Source: Pseudomonas serbica
Lineage (GTDB): Bacteria > Pseudomonadota > Gammaproteobacteria > Pseudomonadales > Pseudomonadaceae
Assembly: GCF_028823535.1 (NCBI RefSeq)
Contig: NZ_JAQIYM010000022.1
Coordinates: 19,717 to 83,716, forward strand
DNA: 64,000 nt
Direction: 5' to 3'
Under the pieces are notes generated by a model. It searched no databases. It had not been told where the DNA came from and worked only from the letters and a program-made list of their open reading frames with translations. Positions 17,752-26,686 of this stretch are shown here, one piece after another. How positions within the stretch are numbered: the stretch's first letter is position 1; each line of letters starts with the position of its first letter. Both the position numbers and the translations under genes were made by a program.

Positions 17752-18536
17752 TGAGCAACGCGCTGATCCGTCTCGAGCAGGTTGCCGTCACGTTTGCCGG
17801 GCAACCGGTGCTGGATAACATCGAGTTGAGCGTCGAGCCGGGGCAGATCGTGACCTTGATCGGCCCTAATGGCGCCGGCAAGACCACCCTGGTGCGCGCC
17901 GTGCTCGGCCTGTTGAAACCCGACAGCGGCAGCGTCTGGCGCAAACCGAAACTGCGGGTGGGCTATATGCCGCAAAAGCTGCATGTCGATCCGACCCTGC
18001 CGCTCTCGGTGCTGCGTTTCTTGCGCCTGGTGCCAGGTGTGGACCGTGCAATGGCCTTGGCCGCGCTCAAGGAAGTCGGCGCCGAGCAGGTGATCGATAG
18101 CCCCGTGCAAAGTGTTTCCGGCGGAGAAATGCAACGCGTTCTGCTGGCCCGGGCCCTGTTGCGCGAGCCGGAATTACTGGTGCTCGACGAACCGGTACAA
18201 GGGGTCGACGTGGCGGGTCAGGCCGAACTCTATAGCCTGATCACCCGCCTGCGAGACCGTCACGGCTGCGGCGTGTTGATGGTCTCCCACGATCTGCACC
18301 TGGTGATGAGCACTACCGACCAAGTGGTTTGCCTGAATCGCCATGTCTGCTGCTCCGGCCACCCCGAGCAGGTCAGTGGTGATCCGGCATTCGTCGAGCT
18401 ATTCGGAAAAAACGCCCAAAGCCTGGCGATTTATCACCACCATCACGACCACGCCCACGATTTGCACGGCTCGGTGGTCAAGGCGCCCACCTCGGGCCAT
18501 AACCATGTTCACGGAGATAGCTGCAAGCATGGCTGA
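17751..18536 (+). CDS. znuC: Zinc ABC transporter ATP-binding protein ZnuC
   Basis: Cytoplasmic ATPase of the zinc importer, 261 residues. Walker A is GPNGAGKTT, the signature motif SGGEMQRVLLARALL, Walker B LLVLDEP, and the H-loop SHDLHLV. The C-terminus is very rich in His (HHHHDHAHD, then HNHVHGDSCKHG), a likely zinc-binding tail. The ATG overlaps the zur stop by one base, and the 3' end overlaps the znuB start by eight bases. Confidence 0.95.
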   Translation: MSNALIRLEQVAVTFAGQPVLDNIELSVEPGQIVTLIGPNGAGKTTLVRAVLGLLKPDSGSVWRKPKLRVGYMPQKLHVDPTLPLSVLRFLRLVPGVDRAMALAALKEVGAEQVIDSPVQSVSGGEMQRVLLARALLREPELLVLDEPVQGVDVAGQAELYSLITRLRDRHGCGVLMVSHDLHLVMSTTDQVVCLNRHVCCSGHPEQVSGDPAFVELFGKNAQSLAIYHHHHDHAHDLHGSVVKAPTSGHNHVHGDSCKHG

Positions 18537-19317
18537 TTTTCTGCTCTACGCCCTGCTTGCAGGTCTGGCCCTGGCGGTTGTAGCGGGCCCCCTGGGCTCC
18601 TTCGTGGTCTGGCGGCGCATGGCCTATTTTGGCGACACCCTGTCCCACGCGGCATTGCTCGGCGTGGCGCTGGGTTTTCTGCTGGATGTCAGCCCGACAG
18701 TTGCGGTCACGGTCGGCTGTTTACTGTTGGCGGTGTTGCTGGTGACCTTGCAACAGCGCCAGCCGCTGGCCTCCGACACGCTTTTGGGAATTCTCGCACC
18801 CAGCACCCTCTCTTTAGGCTTGGTGGTACTAAGCTTCATGCACGAAGTGCGGATCGACCTGATGGCCTATCTGTTCGGCGACTTACTGGCGATCAGTCCG
18901 ACCGATCTGGCCTGGATCCTCGGGGGTAGCGCAGCGGTGCTGGCATTGCTGGTGACGTTGTGGCGGCCATTGCTGGCAATCACCGTGCACGAGGAGCTGG
19001 CGAGGGTCGAAGGGCTGCCGGTGGCGGGTTTGCGCCTGGCACTGATGCTGTTGATCGCCGTGGTCATTGCGGTGGCGATGAAAATCGTCGGTGTGTTGCT
19101 GATCACCTCGTTGTTGATCATTCCGGCGGCTGCGGCACAACGTCACGCCCGCTCACCGGAGCAGATGGCACTGGGTGCGAGCCTGCTTGGCATACTCGCC
19201 GTGTGTGGCGGATTATCGCTTTCCTGGTTCAAGGACACCCCGGCGGGCCCGTCGATTGTAGTGGCGGCGGCCGCGCTGTTTCTGCTGAGTTTTGTTCTGC
19301 CCCGTCGAGGGGTGTAG
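18529..19317 (+). CDS. znuB: Zinc ABC transporter permease ZnuB
   Basis: Inner-membrane permease of the ABC-3 family, 262 residues with seven or eight predicted hydrophobic helices. The N-terminus is MADFLLYALLAGLALAVVAG. The conserved ABC-3 stretch FGDTLSHAALLGVALG lies near residue 35. The start is at 18529, inside the znuC 3' end, which explains the larger overlapping open frame. It forms the channel with ZnuC and receives zinc from ZnuA. Confidence 0.94.
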   Translation: MADFLLYALLAGLALAVVAGPLGSFVVWRRMAYFGDTLSHAALLGVALGFLLDVSPTVAVTVGCLLLAVLLVTLQQRQPLASDTLLGILAPSTLSLGLVVLSFMHEVRIDLMAYLFGDLLAISPTDLAWILGGSAAVLALLVTLWRPLLAITVHEELARVEGLPVAGLRLALMLLIAVVIAVAMKIVGVLLITSLLIIPAAAAQRHARSPEQMALGASLLGILAVCGGLSLSWFKDTPAGPSIVVAAAALFLLSFVLPRRGV

Positions 19318-19354
19318 ACTTGCTCGTTTTTTGCGCAAATAGAGAGTCGCAGGA

Positions 19355-20068
19355 ATGAAGTCGTTCGCCTCCCGTTATCTGCTCCTTGTCGCATTTTCTT
19401 TGCTGCTGGGCGCTTGCCAAAGCACGCCACCAGCCCCCGAGGCCCCGGATGCGCGGGCCACGGCCATTGCACAGCTGGAACAAAGCCTAGCCAGCAGCGA
19501 ACTGGCCACGGCCGAGGGTCAATTGGCGGCGTTGCAGGCCGAGTCGCCCAACGACCAATCCCTTGAGCAATACCAGCGTCAGCTCGCCGAAGCCTATCTG
19601 TTGCGTAGCCAGATCGTGCTGCAAAAAGGTGATGTGAACGCCGCCGCCACCGCGCTGAGCCGTGCCCGCGTGCTGATGCCCAAGGCGCCAGCACTGACCG
19701 GTGGGGTCAATGGTGCCATCGCCGAGGCCCGCAAGGCTGAACTGGAAAAAGCCGAAGCGGCCCTCAAGGCTGCCGAAGCCCAACCAAAAGCCAAGGTCAT
19801 CGACCTGACCGCTGAAAGCACCACGGTTGCGTTGAATATCAACGATATGGCCAAGCTACGTCGTCAACTGGACGCCATCGCCGCCGATGTGGTGAACTTT
19901 CAGTGTGATGTGAGCATTCAGGCGCCGCGTACCGACGATTACCCATGGCTGGCCAATTTGCTAACCAAGCGGGTGAAGAAGCTCGATCCGCAGTTTGAGC
20001 TGAATCTGGAGCGGCAGATTATTCGCAGCGTTCCGGCGCAGATGGTTTTGAGCCCGCGCAAGTCTTGA
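19355..20068 (+). CDS. Lipoprotein of unknown function (PA5502-like)
   Basis: A 237-residue predicted lipoprotein with lipobox LLLGAC. Most of the mature part is Ala/Glu/Leu/Gln-rich and helical, resembling TPR-like repeats (about 35-150, with LEQYQRQLAEAYLLRSQIVL and AAATALSRARVLMP). The C-terminal region has VDVVNFQCDV-like beta content and a helical end. The start has AGGA six to nine bases upstream. It follows znuB by 37 bases on the same strand and could be read from the zinc operon; a role in zinc uptake is not shown. No catalytic motif is visible. Confidence 0.82.
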   Translation: MKSFASRYLLLVAFSLLLGACQSTPPAPEAPDARATAIAQLEQSLASSELATAEGQLAALQAESPNDQSLEQYQRQLAEAYLLRSQIVLQKGDVNAAATALSRARVLMPKAPALTGGVNGAIAEARKAELEKAEAALKAAEAQPKAKVIDLTAESTTVALNINDMAKLRRQLDAIAADVVNFQCDVSIQAPRTDDYPWLANLLTKRVKKLDPQFELNLERQIIRSVPAQMVLSPRKS

Positions 20069-20108
20069 GAAAAAGATCGCAGCCCTGTAGGCGCTGCGAT
20101 CTTTTGCT
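20069..20108. terminator. Bidirectional terminator between the lipoprotein gene and katE
   Basis: A perfect 12-bp stem, AAAAGATCGCAG (20071-20082) and CTGCGATCTTTT (20094-20105), serves both convergent genes. Confidence 0.85.
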
Positions 20109-20110
20109 TT

Positions 20111-22249
20111 TCAGGCCGGAATCGCCTTGGCCTTAGGCTCCCTGTCCCAAACCCGATGCTGCCCGATTGCCGCAAAGAACGGCTTGGCCAATTGGCCGTT
20201 CGCTCCCACGATCAAACCCGCATCAACTTCCAGCTTCAACACATCCAGTAGCTGCTTCGCCTCGCCATGCAGCGCGATCGCTTTCAAATGTTTGTAAGCT
20301 TCGAGCAGGTAGTGCAACGCCACGCCGTCGCCGCTCAGCGCCTTGATCGAGGCAGCCCCCCCCGGAACGAACACCGCATCGAACGCAATGGACGGCATGC
20401 CCTCCATGGACGCATCCACGGGTAGCATCTTGCCGGCAGCGGTCGTGACCGGCGCCGAGGTGGGGCCAAGCAGTTTGGCGTGCGCACCCTCAGCTTCCAG
20501 GGCCTTTTTCATCGCATCGATTGCATTGCCATCGACGCCGTTAGCCGCAAGAATCGCCACTTTTCGGGTCTTGATATCCCCCGGCAGCAAGTTGGCCTGG
20601 CTCAGGGCTGGGGAACGATCCAGAGAAATCTTCGGTACGTCGACCGTTCCGGCTTTGGGTGCTGGCAGGCCAAGGTTTTGCGCCACGCGCTTGGCCAGTT
20701 CCAGATCGATGTTGGCCAGGATCTCGTTCACCTCGCGCGCGCGGATATGCTCCCGTTCGACCTTGCCCAGCTCAAAGCTGTAGGCGGAAATGATGTGCTC
20801 CTGTTCGTGCTTGCTCATGCTGTGGAAAAACAGCCGGGCCTGGGAAAAGTGGTCGCCAAATGACTCGCTGCGCTGACGGATCTTGTTGGCGTCGATGCGC
20901 TCCTGATAACTTTCGAACCCGCCGTCCTGGGCGGCGGCGGGCGTCTCTTTCGGCCAGCCGCCGTCGATCGAGTTCGGTTCGTAGGACGCGCGACCCTTGT
21001 CGATGGTGGTGCGATGCAACGCATCACGCTGGCCGTTGTGGAACGGTGCTACCGGACGATTGATCGGGATTTCGTGAAAGTTCGGCCCACCGAGTCGGCT
21101 GATCTGCGTATCGGTGTAGGAAAACAGCCGACCTTGCAGCAACGGATCGTTGGAGAAGTCGATCCCGGGCACGATATGCCCCGGGCAGAAAGCCACCTGC
21201 TCGGTTTCAGCGAAGAAGTTGTCCGGGTTGCGGTTGAGCGTCATTTTCCCCAGCGGCGTAATGGGTACGAGCTCTTCTGGAATCAGCTTGGTGGGGTCGA
21301 GGATGTCGAAATCGAAAGCGTGTTCGTTTTCTTCCTCGATGACCTGTACGCCGAGTTCCCATTCCGGGTAGTCGCCCATCTCGATGGCTTCCCAGAGATC
21401 GCGGCGATGATAGTCGGTGTCCTTGCCTGCCAGTTTCTGCGCTTCATCCCACACCAGCGAGCAGGTCCCGGCGGCAGGGCGCCAGTGAAATTTGACGAAG
21501 CGCGACTTTCCTTCGGCGTTGATCAGGCGGAAGGTATGCACGCCGAAGCCTTGCATGCTGCGCAGGCTTTTCGGGATGGCCCGGTCGGACATCGCCCAGA
21601 TCACCATGTGGGCTGATTCGGGTTGCAGCGAAACAAAGTCCCAGAACGTATCGTGTGCCGAGCCGCCCGTAGGGATTTCGTTGTGAGGCTCGGGTTTTAC
21701 CGCGTGGACGAAGTCGGGAAACTTGATGGCGTCCTGGATGAAAAACACCGGCATGTTGTTGCCCACCAGATCGAAGTTGCCTTCATCGGTGAAAAACTTC
21801 ACGGCGAAGCCTCGTACGTCCCGCACGGTATCGCCCGACCCACGGGGCCCCTGCACTGTGGAAAAACGCACGAATACCGGGGTTTTTTTCGCAGGATCCT
21901 GCAGAAAACCGGCCTTGGTCAGCACGGAGTGGTTCTCGTAGGACTGGAAGAAGCCATGAGCGCCGGTACCGCGGGCATGCACGATGCGCTCGGGGATACG
22001 CTCATGGTCAAAGTGCGTGATCTTTTCACGCATGATGAAATCTTCCAGCAGCGACGGCCCACGGGCACCGGCTTTCAGCGTGTTTTGATTGTCTGCAACC
22101 TTCACGCCTTGATTGGTACGCAAGGCCTGGCCTGTGGCGTCGGAGCGGAATTTTTCCAGGCTATCGAGTTTGGTGTTGGTGTTGCTGCGGTCCAGGGTAT
22201 CGGTCCCGGCCAGTGCGCTCTTGGGGGCGGCAGGCTTCTTGGTACTCAT
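20111..22249 (-). CDS. katE: Large-subunit catalase HPII
   Basis: Monofunctional haem catalase of clade 2, 712 residues, disproportionating hydrogen peroxide. The haem domain contains ERIVHARGTGAHGFF (distal His), RFSTVQGPRGSGDTVRD and an NDPLLQGRLFSYTDTQ region with the proximal Tyr. The C-terminal 150 residues form the flavodoxin/DJ-1-like domain of large catalases (VAILAANGVDG, VFVPGGAASIKAL). An N-terminal extension of about 70 residues precedes the core. GAGGAG stands upstream of the ATG. It is divergent from metN. The name katE is from family; some Pseudomonas strains label it katE or katC. Confidence 0.92.
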   Translation of the reverse strand: MSTKKPAAPKSALAGTDTLDRSNTNTKLDSLEKFRSDATGQALRTNQGVKVADNQNTLKAGARGPSLLEDFIMREKITHFDHERIPERIVHARGTGAHGFFQSYENHSVLTKAGFLQDPAKKTPVFVRFSTVQGPRGSGDTVRDVRGFAVKFFTDEGNFDLVGNNMPVFFIQDAIKFPDFVHAVKPEPHNEIPTGGSAHDTFWDFVSLQPESAHMVIWAMSDRAIPKSLRSMQGFGVHTFRLINAEGKSRFVKFHWRPAAGTCSLVWDEAQKLAGKDTDYHRRDLWEAIEMGDYPEWELGVQVIEEENEHAFDFDILDPTKLIPEELVPITPLGKMTLNRNPDNFFAETEQVAFCPGHIVPGIDFSNDPLLQGRLFSYTDTQISRLGGPNFHEIPINRPVAPFHNGQRDALHRTTIDKGRASYEPNSIDGGWPKETPAAAQDGGFESYQERIDANKIRQRSESFGDHFSQARLFFHSMSKHEQEHIISAYSFELGKVEREHIRAREVNEILANIDLELAKRVAQNLGLPAPKAGTVDVPKISLDRSPALSQANLLPGDIKTRKVAILAANGVDGNAIDAMKKALEAEGAHAKLLGPTSAPVTTAAGKMLPVDASMEGMPSIAFDAVFVPGGAASIKALSGDGVALHYLLEAYKHLKAIALHGEAKQLLDVLKLEVDAGLIVGANGQLAKPFFAAIGQHRVWDREPKAKAIPA

Positions 22250-22459
22250 CGGGCGTGTCTCCTCGGGTTTTTTTTCGAGTGGCCCTATTAGTGACTGATG
22301 GTGTTTTGCGGCGTTCCTTTTATCTGACCTTTGATCGCGTTATTGCCAAATGACTGGTCGAATGCGAAATAAATGCTAAGAACTGCTATACGGACAGGCT
22401 AAAATGCGCGCCCGGCTAACCGCTGATCCTTTTCCAACGCGCCCCACAAGGTTCGCTAC

Positions 22460-23467
22460 GTGATCGAGTTTCAAAACGTCCATAAAACCTACCGCGTTGC
22501 CGGTAAGGATATCCCCGCCCTGCATCCGACCAGCCTGACGATAGAGAACGGTCAGGTCTTCGGCCTGATCGGCCATTCCGGTGCGGGAAAAAGTACCCTG
22601 CTACGTCTGATCAATCGCCTGGAAAACTCCAGCGGCGGCAAGATCATCGTTGATGGCGAAGAGGTCACGGCGCTCGACGCCAACGGCTTGCGCCGTTTCC
22701 GTCAGCAGGTCGGGATGATTTTCCAGCACTTCAACTTGCTGGCATCCAAGACCGTGGCCGACAACGTTGCCCTGCCACTGACGCTGGCGGGTGAAATGTC
22801 CCGCGCCGAGATCAATCAGCGTGTCGCCGAGTTGCTGGCCCGGGTCGGTTTGTCCGACCACGCCAACAAGTACCCGGCGCAGTTGTCCGGCGGCCAGAAG
22901 CAACGCGTCGGCATTGCCCGCGCCCTGGCAACCAAGCCGAAAATTCTCCTGTGCGATGAAGCCACCAGCGCCCTCGACCCGCAAACCACGGCGTCGGTCC
23001 TGCAATTGCTGGCCGAGATCAATCGCGAGCTGAAGTTGACCATCGTGCTGATCACCCATGAAATGGACGTGATCCGCCGGGTCTGCGACCAGGTCGGGGT
23101 GATGGACGCCGGGGTGATCGTCGAGCAAGGCACGGTGGCCGAGGTGTTTCTGCATCCTAAACACCCGACGACCAAGCGCTTCGTGCAAGAAGACGAGCAA
23201 ATCGACGAAAGCGAACAACGTGACGACTTCGCTCACGTGCCTGGCCGCATTGTGCGCCTGACCTTCCAGGGTGAAGCGACCTACGCGCCCCTTCTGGGTA
23301 CCGTCGCTCGGGAAACCGGTGTGGACTACAGCATCCTGGCCGGTCGTATCGACCGCATCAAGGACATCCCTTACGGGCAACTGACCCTGGCCGTGACCGG
23401 CGGTGACATGGAAGCGGCCTTCGCCCGCTTCACCGCGGCCGACGTCCACATGGAGGTGCTGCGCTAA
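22460..23467 (+). CDS. metN: Methionine ABC transporter ATP-binding protein MetN
   Basis: ATPase of the D- and L-methionine importer, 335 residues, with a GTG start. Walker A is GHSGAGKST, the signature LSGGQKQRVGIARAL, Walker B ILLCDEATSALDP, and the H-loop ITHEMDV. The C-terminal 80 residues are the NIL domain, which binds methionine and inhibits uptake when the amino acid is plentiful. metI starts on the last base of the stop codon. Confidence 0.95.
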   Translation: MIEFQNVHKTYRVAGKDIPALHPTSLTIENGQVFGLIGHSGAGKSTLLRLINRLENSSGGKIIVDGEEVTALDANGLRRFRQQVGMIFQHFNLLASKTVADNVALPLTLAGEMSRAEINQRVAELLARVGLSDHANKYPAQLSGGQKQRVGIARALATKPKILLCDEATSALDPQTTASVLQLLAEINRELKLTIVLITHEMDVIRRVCDQVGVMDAGVIVEQGTVAEVFLHPKHPTTKRFVQEDEQIDESEQRDDFAHVPGRIVRLTFQGEATYAPLLGTVARETGVDYSILAGRIDRIKDIPYGQLTLAVTGGDMEAAFARFTAADVHMEVLR

Positions 23468-24141
23468 TGGAAGCCCTGACAAGTTTCTTCGCCAATATCG
23501 ACTGGTTTGAAATCTGGCTGGCCACCGGCGACACCCTGCTGATGCTCGGTGGTTCGCTGTTGTTCACCGTGCTGCTGGGCCTGCCGCTGGGGGTGCTGTT
23601 GTTCCTCTGCAGCCCCCGTCAGTTGCTGGAAGCCAAAGGCGTCTATGCGATGTTGTCCCTGGTGGTGAACATCCTGCGTTCGCTGCCGTTCATCATTCTG
23701 CTGATCGTGATGATCCCGTTCACGGTGTTGATCACGGGTACCTCCCTCGGCGTCGCCGGTGCAATCCCACCGCTGGTAGTGGGCGCTACGCCGTTTTTTG
23801 CGCGCCTGGTGGAAACCGCGTTGCGTGAAGTGGATCGCGGCATCATCGAAGCGACCCAGGCCATGGGCGCGACGACGCGGCAGATCATCACCAATGCCTT
23901 GCTGCCTGAAGCCCGTCCCGGCATCTTCGCGGCAATTACGGTCACAGCCATTACACTGGTTTCCTACACGGCCATGGCCGGTGTGGTCGGTGCTGGTGGC
24001 TTGGGTGACTTGGCGATCCGGTTCGGTTACCAGCGCTTCCAGACTGACGTGATGGTGGTCACGGTGGTGCTGCTGCTGGTGCTGGTGCAGGTCCTGCAAA
24101 CCGTCGGCGACAAGCTGGTTGTGCATTTTTCCCGGAAATAA
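23467..24141 (+). CDS. metI: Methionine ABC transporter permease MetI
   Basis: Inner-membrane permease, 224 residues with five predicted helices. The EAA-type coupling loop is EVDRGIIEATQAMGATTRQII. It overlaps metN by one base. The 89-base gap to metQ contains a GGCGCC/GGGCGCC hairpin that might adjust metQ expression relative to metNI. Confidence 0.94.
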   Translation: MEALTSFFANIDWFEIWLATGDTLLMLGGSLLFTVLLGLPLGVLLFLCSPRQLLEAKGVYAMLSLVVNILRSLPFIILLIVMIPFTVLITGTSLGVAGAIPPLVVGATPFFARLVETALREVDRGIIEATQAMGATTRQIITNALLPEARPGIFAAITVTAITLVSYTAMAGVVGAGGLGDLAIRFGYQRFQTDVMVVTVVLLLVLVQVLQTVGDKLVVHFSRK

Positions 24142-24230
24142 ACAGTTCTCGTAAATGACAAATGAGCCGGTCATTCGCTGGCAGGCGCCAAACGGGCGCC
24201 GCAAGCGGGTACCCACATGGAGTTAGCTGA

Positions 24231-25004
24231 ATGAAAAAACTACTCGTCGCGTTCGCTGCCGTTGCAGCCTTTTCCGCCCACGCTGCCGACACCCTGACTG
24301 TCGCGGCGACCCCGGTTCCACATGCGGAAATCCTTGAATTCGTTAAACCGGCACTGGCCAAGCAAGGCGTGGACCTCAAGGTCAAGGTCTTCACCGATTA
24401 CATCCAGCCGAACGTGCAGGTCGCGGAAAAACGCCTGGACGCCAACTTCTTCCAGCACCAGCCGTATCTGGATGAGTTCAACAAGGCCAAGGGCACCCAC
24501 CTGGTGTCGGTAGCCGGCGTTCATCTTGAGCCACTGGGTGTTTACTCCAGCAAGTACAAGTCCCTGAAAGAGCTGCCAAGTACCGCCACCGTGGTGATCC
24601 CCAACGATGCCACCAACGGCGGCCGTGCGCTGCTGCTGTTGGCCAAGGCCGATATGATCAAGCTGCAGGATTCAAACAACATCCTGTCGACGGTCAAGGA
24701 CATTACCGAGAACCCGCAGAACCTGAAGTTCCGTGAGCTGGAAGCCGCGACCATCCCGCGTGTACTGACCCAGGTTGACCTCGCGCTGATCAACACCAAC
24801 TATGCGTTGGAAGCCAAGCTCGATCCTTCCAAGGACGCGCTGTTCATCGAAGGCAGCGACTCGCCTTACGTGAACATCCTGGTTGCCCGCCCGGACGACA
24901 AGGACAGCGAAGCGATGAAGAAGCTGGTAGCTGCCCTGCACAGTCCGGAAGTGAAGGCCTTCATTCTCGAGAAGTACAAAGGCGCGGTCGTGCCGGCGTT
25001 CTGA
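24231..25004 (+). CDS. metQ: Methionine-binding protein MetQ (NlpA family)
   Basis: Substrate-binding component of the methionine importer, 257 residues. A short signal peptide (cleavage after AHA, about residue 19) lacks a lipobox cysteine, so this copy appears periplasmic rather than lipid-anchored. The NlpA/MetQ core is clear: VAATPVPHAEILEFVKP, then FFQHQPYLDEFN and SKYKSLKELP. GGAG is well placed before the ATG. A strong terminator follows. Confidence 0.94.
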   Translation: MKKLLVAFAAVAAFSAHAADTLTVAATPVPHAEILEFVKPALAKQGVDLKVKVFTDYIQPNVQVAEKRLDANFFQHQPYLDEFNKAKGTHLVSVAGVHLEPLGVYSSKYKSLKELPSTATVVIPNDATNGGRALLLLAKADMIKLQDSNNILSTVKDITENPQNLKFRELEAATIPRVLTQVDLALINTNYALEAKLDPSKDALFIEGSDSPYVNILVARPDDKDSEAMKKLVAALHSPEVKAFILEKYKGAVVPAF

Positions 25005-25020
25005 TTGGCTGAACGCAACG

Positions 25021-25053
25021 AAAAAGGGGCGCATTGAATGCGCCCCTTTTTTT
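25021..25053 (+). terminator. Terminator of metNIQ
   Basis: The stem AAGGGGCGCATT/AATGCGCCCCTT with a very short loop is followed by seven T (25047-25053). It ends the methionine operon. Confidence 0.9.
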
Positions 25054-25070
25054 CGCCTGAAATACGGAGC

Positions 25071-25141
25071 CCTGTAGGAGCAGGCTTGCTGGCGATGGCG
25101 ATCTCGCGGGCCCCTTCGCCGGCAAGCCGGGCTCCTACAGG
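25071..25141. repeat. REP pair (CCTGTAGGAGC type)
   Basis: Inverted REP units beginning CCTGTAGGAGCAGGCTTGC and ending GCAAGCCGGGCTCCTACAGG. This is the second REP subfamily seen in the window. It lies between metQ and the convergent sco1 gene. Confidence 0.88.
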
Positions 25142-25154
25142 TTTTGTGATGTGT

Positions 25155-25790
25155 TCACTGACGCTTGAGCATCACCGGCAACTGCGCCACCAGCTTCACA
25201 TTGTTCAACGGCGCCCGGATAAACCCGCGCTGCGTCCCGTCCGGCCCGATGACCGCCAGGTTGCCACTGTGGTCGACGGTGTAATTCGGCTTGCTGGTAT
25301 CGGCCGGAATGAATGGAATGCTCACGGCGTTGGCCACCTTCTGCAAGTCTTCGATAGAGGTCGGCGTCAGGCCGACGAACTGTGGATCGAAGTAACCCAG
25401 GTACTGCTTGAGCTGTTTCGGCGTATCGCGGTTGGGATCGACGCTGACCAGCACGATCTGCAACTTGTCCACCGCTTCGGGCGGCAGTTCACTCTTGATC
25501 TGGCGCAGTTGGGCGAGGGTGGTCGGGCAGATGTCCGGGCAGAAGGTGTAGCCGAAGAACAGCAGCGACCATTTACCTTTGAGTTCATTGATCGCCACCG
25601 GCTTGCCGTCCTGGTCGGTCATCGTCACGCTCGGCAGGTTGCGGCTTTGCGGCAGCAGGATGATCCCGGCGTCGATCAGTGCCGTCGGGTCGCCCTGGCT
25701 TTTGCCGGACAGCACTTTGTTGATGGTCAGGCCCAGGACCAGCGCGATCAGGGCGACAAGGATGAAGACGGTTTTCTGGGTTCGAGTCAT
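25155..25790 (-). CDS. sco1: SCO1/SenC family copper chaperone
   Basis: Membrane-anchored thioredoxin-fold protein that delivers copper to the CuA site of cytochrome c oxidase subunit II. It has 211 residues and an N-terminal anchor (about 7-27). The copper site is CPDIC in FFGYTFCPDICPTT, with the third ligand His in YTVDHSGN. It is the last gene of the oxidase assembly group. Its ATG overlaps the ctaB stop by four bases, so the two are translationally coupled. Confidence 0.92.
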   Translation of the reverse strand: MTRTQKTVFILVALIALVLGLTINKVLSGKSQGDPTALIDAGIILLPQSRNLPSVTMTDQDGKPVAINELKGKWSLLFFGYTFCPDICPTTLAQLRQIKSELPPEAVDKLQIVLVSVDPNRDTPKQLKQYLGYFDPQFVGLTPTSIEDLQKVANAVSIPFIPADTSKPNYTVDHSGNLAVIGPDGTQRGFIRAPLNNVKLVAQLPVMLKRQ

Positions 25791-26686
25791 AGGTTCAACA
25801 ATAAGTAGTGGTCAACGAGCAGGGCGATGAACAACAGGAACAAGTAGTAAATAGAGTACTTGAAGGTGTTGATCGCCGCGTGCGGCCGAGTGCCACGGTA
25901 CAGCACCACGGCCCATTGCAGGAACCTGGCGCCAAGACCGAGGGCGCAGACCAGGTAAAGCAGGCCGCTCATGTGAATCACATAGGGCATCAGGCTGACG
26001 GCCAGCAGCGCGAAGGTATAGAGCAGGATGTGAATCTTGGTGTAGTGCTCGCCATGGGTCACCGGCAGCATCGGGATATCGGCCTTGGCATATTCCTCCT
26101 TGCGATGGATGGCTAGCGCCCAGAAGTGCGGTGGGGTCCAGGCGAAGATGATCAGCACCAGTAGCAGCGGTTCGGCGGTGACGTGGCCAGTGGCGGCGGT
26201 CCAGCCGAGCAGGGGGGGTGCGGCCCCGGCCAGGCCACCGATGACGATGTTCTGTGGCGTGGCTCGTTTGAGAAAACCGGTGTAGACCACCGCGTAGCCG
26301 AGCAGGGAGGCCAGTGTCAGCCACGCGGTCAGTGGATTGGTGAAGGCCAGCAACAAGGCCTGGCCCAGCAACGCCAGCATCAAGGCAAACGTCAGCGCGG
26401 CGGCCGGTGATACCCGGCCTTCGGCGAGCGGCCGCTTGTGGGTGCGCGCCATGACTGCATCGATGCGCCGGTCCACCACATGGTTGACGGCTGCGGCCCC
26501 GCCAGCGCATAGCGCGATCCCCAGATTGCCGAACACCAGCACGGTCCATGGCACCCCGGCGCGGGTCGCGAGGAACATTCCCGCCAGCGAGGTGATGAGC
26601 ATCAGCACCACCACCTTGGGTTTGGTCAGCTCCAGGTAGTCACGCCAGATCGCCTGGCTGTGACGCGCGCCGATCAGAATCGCCAT
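25787..26686 (-). CDS. ctaB: Protohaem IX farnesyltransferase (haem O synthase) CtaB/CyoE
   Basis: Adds the farnesyl tail to haem B to make haem O. The protein has 299 residues with about nine membrane helices. The prenyltransferase signature NHVVDRRIDAVMARTHKRPL carries the Asp residues that bind Mg-diphosphate, and a second conserved loop is present near the middle (RATPQNIVIGGLAGAAPPLLGW). The start overlaps the 3' end of ctaA by 13 bases. Its leader has a strong GGAG and, just before it, the motif AACAATAA (minus strand, 26707-26700), a Crc/Hfq-type site. Confidence 0.94.
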   Translation of the reverse strand: MAILIGARHSQAIWRDYLELTKPKVVVLMLITSLAGMFLATRAGVPWTVLVFGNLGIALCAGGAAAVNHVVDRRIDAVMARTHKRPLAEGRVSPAAALTFALMLALLGQALLLAFTNPLTAWLTLASLLGYAVVYTGFLKRATPQNIVIGGLAGAAPPLLGWTAATGHVTAEPLLLVLIIFAWTPPHFWALAIHRKEEYAKADIPMLPVTHGEHYTKIHILLYTFALLAVSLMPYVIHMSGLLYLVCALGLGARFLQWAVVLYRGTRPHAAINTFKYSIYYLFLLFIALLVDHYLLLNL

